Shown here one piece after another: positions 17,840-18,825 of a stretch of DNA of 18,825 bases (positions are counted from its first letter, which is position 1; every line of letters begins with the position of its first letter). The translations under genes and the position numbers were made by a program. Below the pieces are notes generated by a model. That model ran no database searches. It was given only the letters and a program-made list of their open reading frames with translations, and was not told the DNA's origin. The stretch covers positions 1 to 18,825 of the forward strand of contig JADNRV010000664.1 in the NCBI GenBank assembly GCA_015499995.1. The letters run 5' to 3'. Source of the stretch: Flammula alnicola (taxonomy: Eukaryota > Basidiomycota > Agaricomycetes > Agaricales > Strophariaceae).

Positions 17840-18825
17840 TTACATGGCTTCGATCACCTCCTTCAAGCTTGTTTCGTCCAAGATCTCGAATCCTTTCGTT
17901 GGCGTCACCTAGGCAAGAAAGTCAGATTTAGATTACACGCAAGGTCTAGCGCATCCGAAAAGCACGAACCTGTGCCAATTGAACATTGTGCTGGTCAAGC
18001 TTTTCTTCCATGACTTGCTTCAACACATTCAGAGTTAATAGCTGGGCTTCTCGTAGAGTCATTTGCTGAAAGATGAGAGAAGCTGGTCAGCATGTCTGCA
18101 GGAATGCAATAAAGATTTATGACGTACCTTGTGCCATTTATCTTGCAATTCACTCTGGGCTGCTTCAGATCCTGACCCAATCGCTTTGGCATCATATCGC
18201 AAATGTACCAGAAGGGTCGGTATGGTATCTAGATAGCGGCCTCAGAAAGAAAAAGATAGATATATACAAGAGATGGCTTACAGTTGAGGTCCAAGTTCAT
18301 CAATTCCGGCAATGAGAAGTGCAACACCGAATGGCCTACTCATCATTGCTCTTCATTGCACACTCTCTCCGAACCTCAGGGCCAGATCACAGACGGCTTG
18401 CGTCACACTCTCGACTTTGATCCTTTCGTCGTATGTGAAAGCATGGTTTTGGGAGGTCACTCGCGCATGGTCGATCATCGTTCGAGCGTCTGCGGTCAGG
18501 CCAGACATCGCACAGCCAAGGTGGTGTCTATTTCCATAATCTTCTCAATCGAGCTCGACTCCAGCAAGGGGGATTGAACACGCTTTTCTACGCCAAGAAC
18601 GACACCCTCGGTGTTTTGATGCCAACAGTTGTTGAACCAAGCTAGATCCATGAATATTGAGTACAGACTACTCGAGACAAAGCTGAATGCGCACTTTAAT
18701 GGCTTCAATAGCATATTCGACTGCGGGGATTTCTCAAAACCATTCGAAAAGAGGTTGATGGTAAGAACACACCTTGGAATAGACGACCTTCAGGTGAGAA
18801 GGTGTTGACACCCCGATCTACAGAG
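17840..18825 (-). CDS. PUP2: 20S proteasome subunit alpha-5 (PSMA5/Pup2), 5' end outside the window and frame broken as given
   Basis: Alpha-5 is one of seven alpha subunits forming the outer rings of the 20S proteasome. Recognition is from [15 protein letters not shown] and VEYAIEAIK (the alpha-subunit N-terminal signature), [20 protein letters not shown], a YHTDPSGTF segment and the helix [20 protein letters not shown]. Exons from the 5' side: 18773-18817, 18695-18720, 18282-18641, 18128-18228, 17970-18065 and 17840-17908, with introns of 52, 53, 53, 62 and 61 nt; the last exon ends VIEAM then TAA. The first visible exon appears to start after an acceptor at 18818-18820, so initiator sequence lies beyond the window. 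As written the frame is broken at about 18608-18610 (one base missing), 18513-18515 (one base), 18347-18362 (in-frame TGA, net three bases short of the family norm) and 18199-18202 (two bases). Splice sites and all intervening residues remain good. Confidence 0.88.

Overview
The window looks like nuclear DNA of a filamentous basidiomycete, most likely an Agaricomycete. Introns are short (mostly 48-73 nt, GT-AG), genes are densely intron-split, start codons follow CT-rich tracts, and the G-alpha gene is of an atypical type that I associate with mushroom-forming fungi. No virus, plasmid, transposon ORF, tRNA, rRNA or CRISPR array was recognised.

Layout. 1-2282: no gene supported. 2283-4322 (-): single-exon COG8, a subunit of the Golgi tethering complex COG. 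4323-5139: divergent promoter region. 5140-6314 (+): four-exon, multi-pass membrane protein of unknown function. 6315-7212: convergent spacer. 7213-about 9319 (-): single-pass membrane protein with a Ser/Thr-rich mucin-like ectodomain containing seven tandem repeats of 31 or 33 residues; its 5' end is unresolved. 9320-13783: poorly conserved sequence with gene remnants: coding-like minus-strand fragments (9.56-10.78 kb), a frame-broken TPR fragment on the plus strand (10.93-11.69 kb) and a broken minus-strand fragment (12.76-13.26 kb). 13784-16299 (+): a 12-exon gene for an unusual 553-residue heterotrimeric G-protein alpha subunit. 17074-17607 (+): a RidA/YjgF/Hmf1 gene. 17840-18825 (-): proteasome subunit alpha-5, 5' end outside the window.

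The genes do not form one pathway; this is ordinary fungal gene order. The best leads are the G-alpha (switch-II Gln replaced by Ala, modified P-loop, insertion of about 190 residues, no N-myristoylation motif, 12-nt micro-exon), the higher-order repeat in the mucin-like gene, and a contrast in sequence integrity. The RidA and proteasome genes carry about seven small deletions in otherwise conserved coding sequence, while COG8, the mucin-like gene and G-alpha (over 5 kb of coding sequence) carry none. That suggests either local consensus errors or a decaying duplicate segment at the right end. I found no convincing undescribed multi-gene system.
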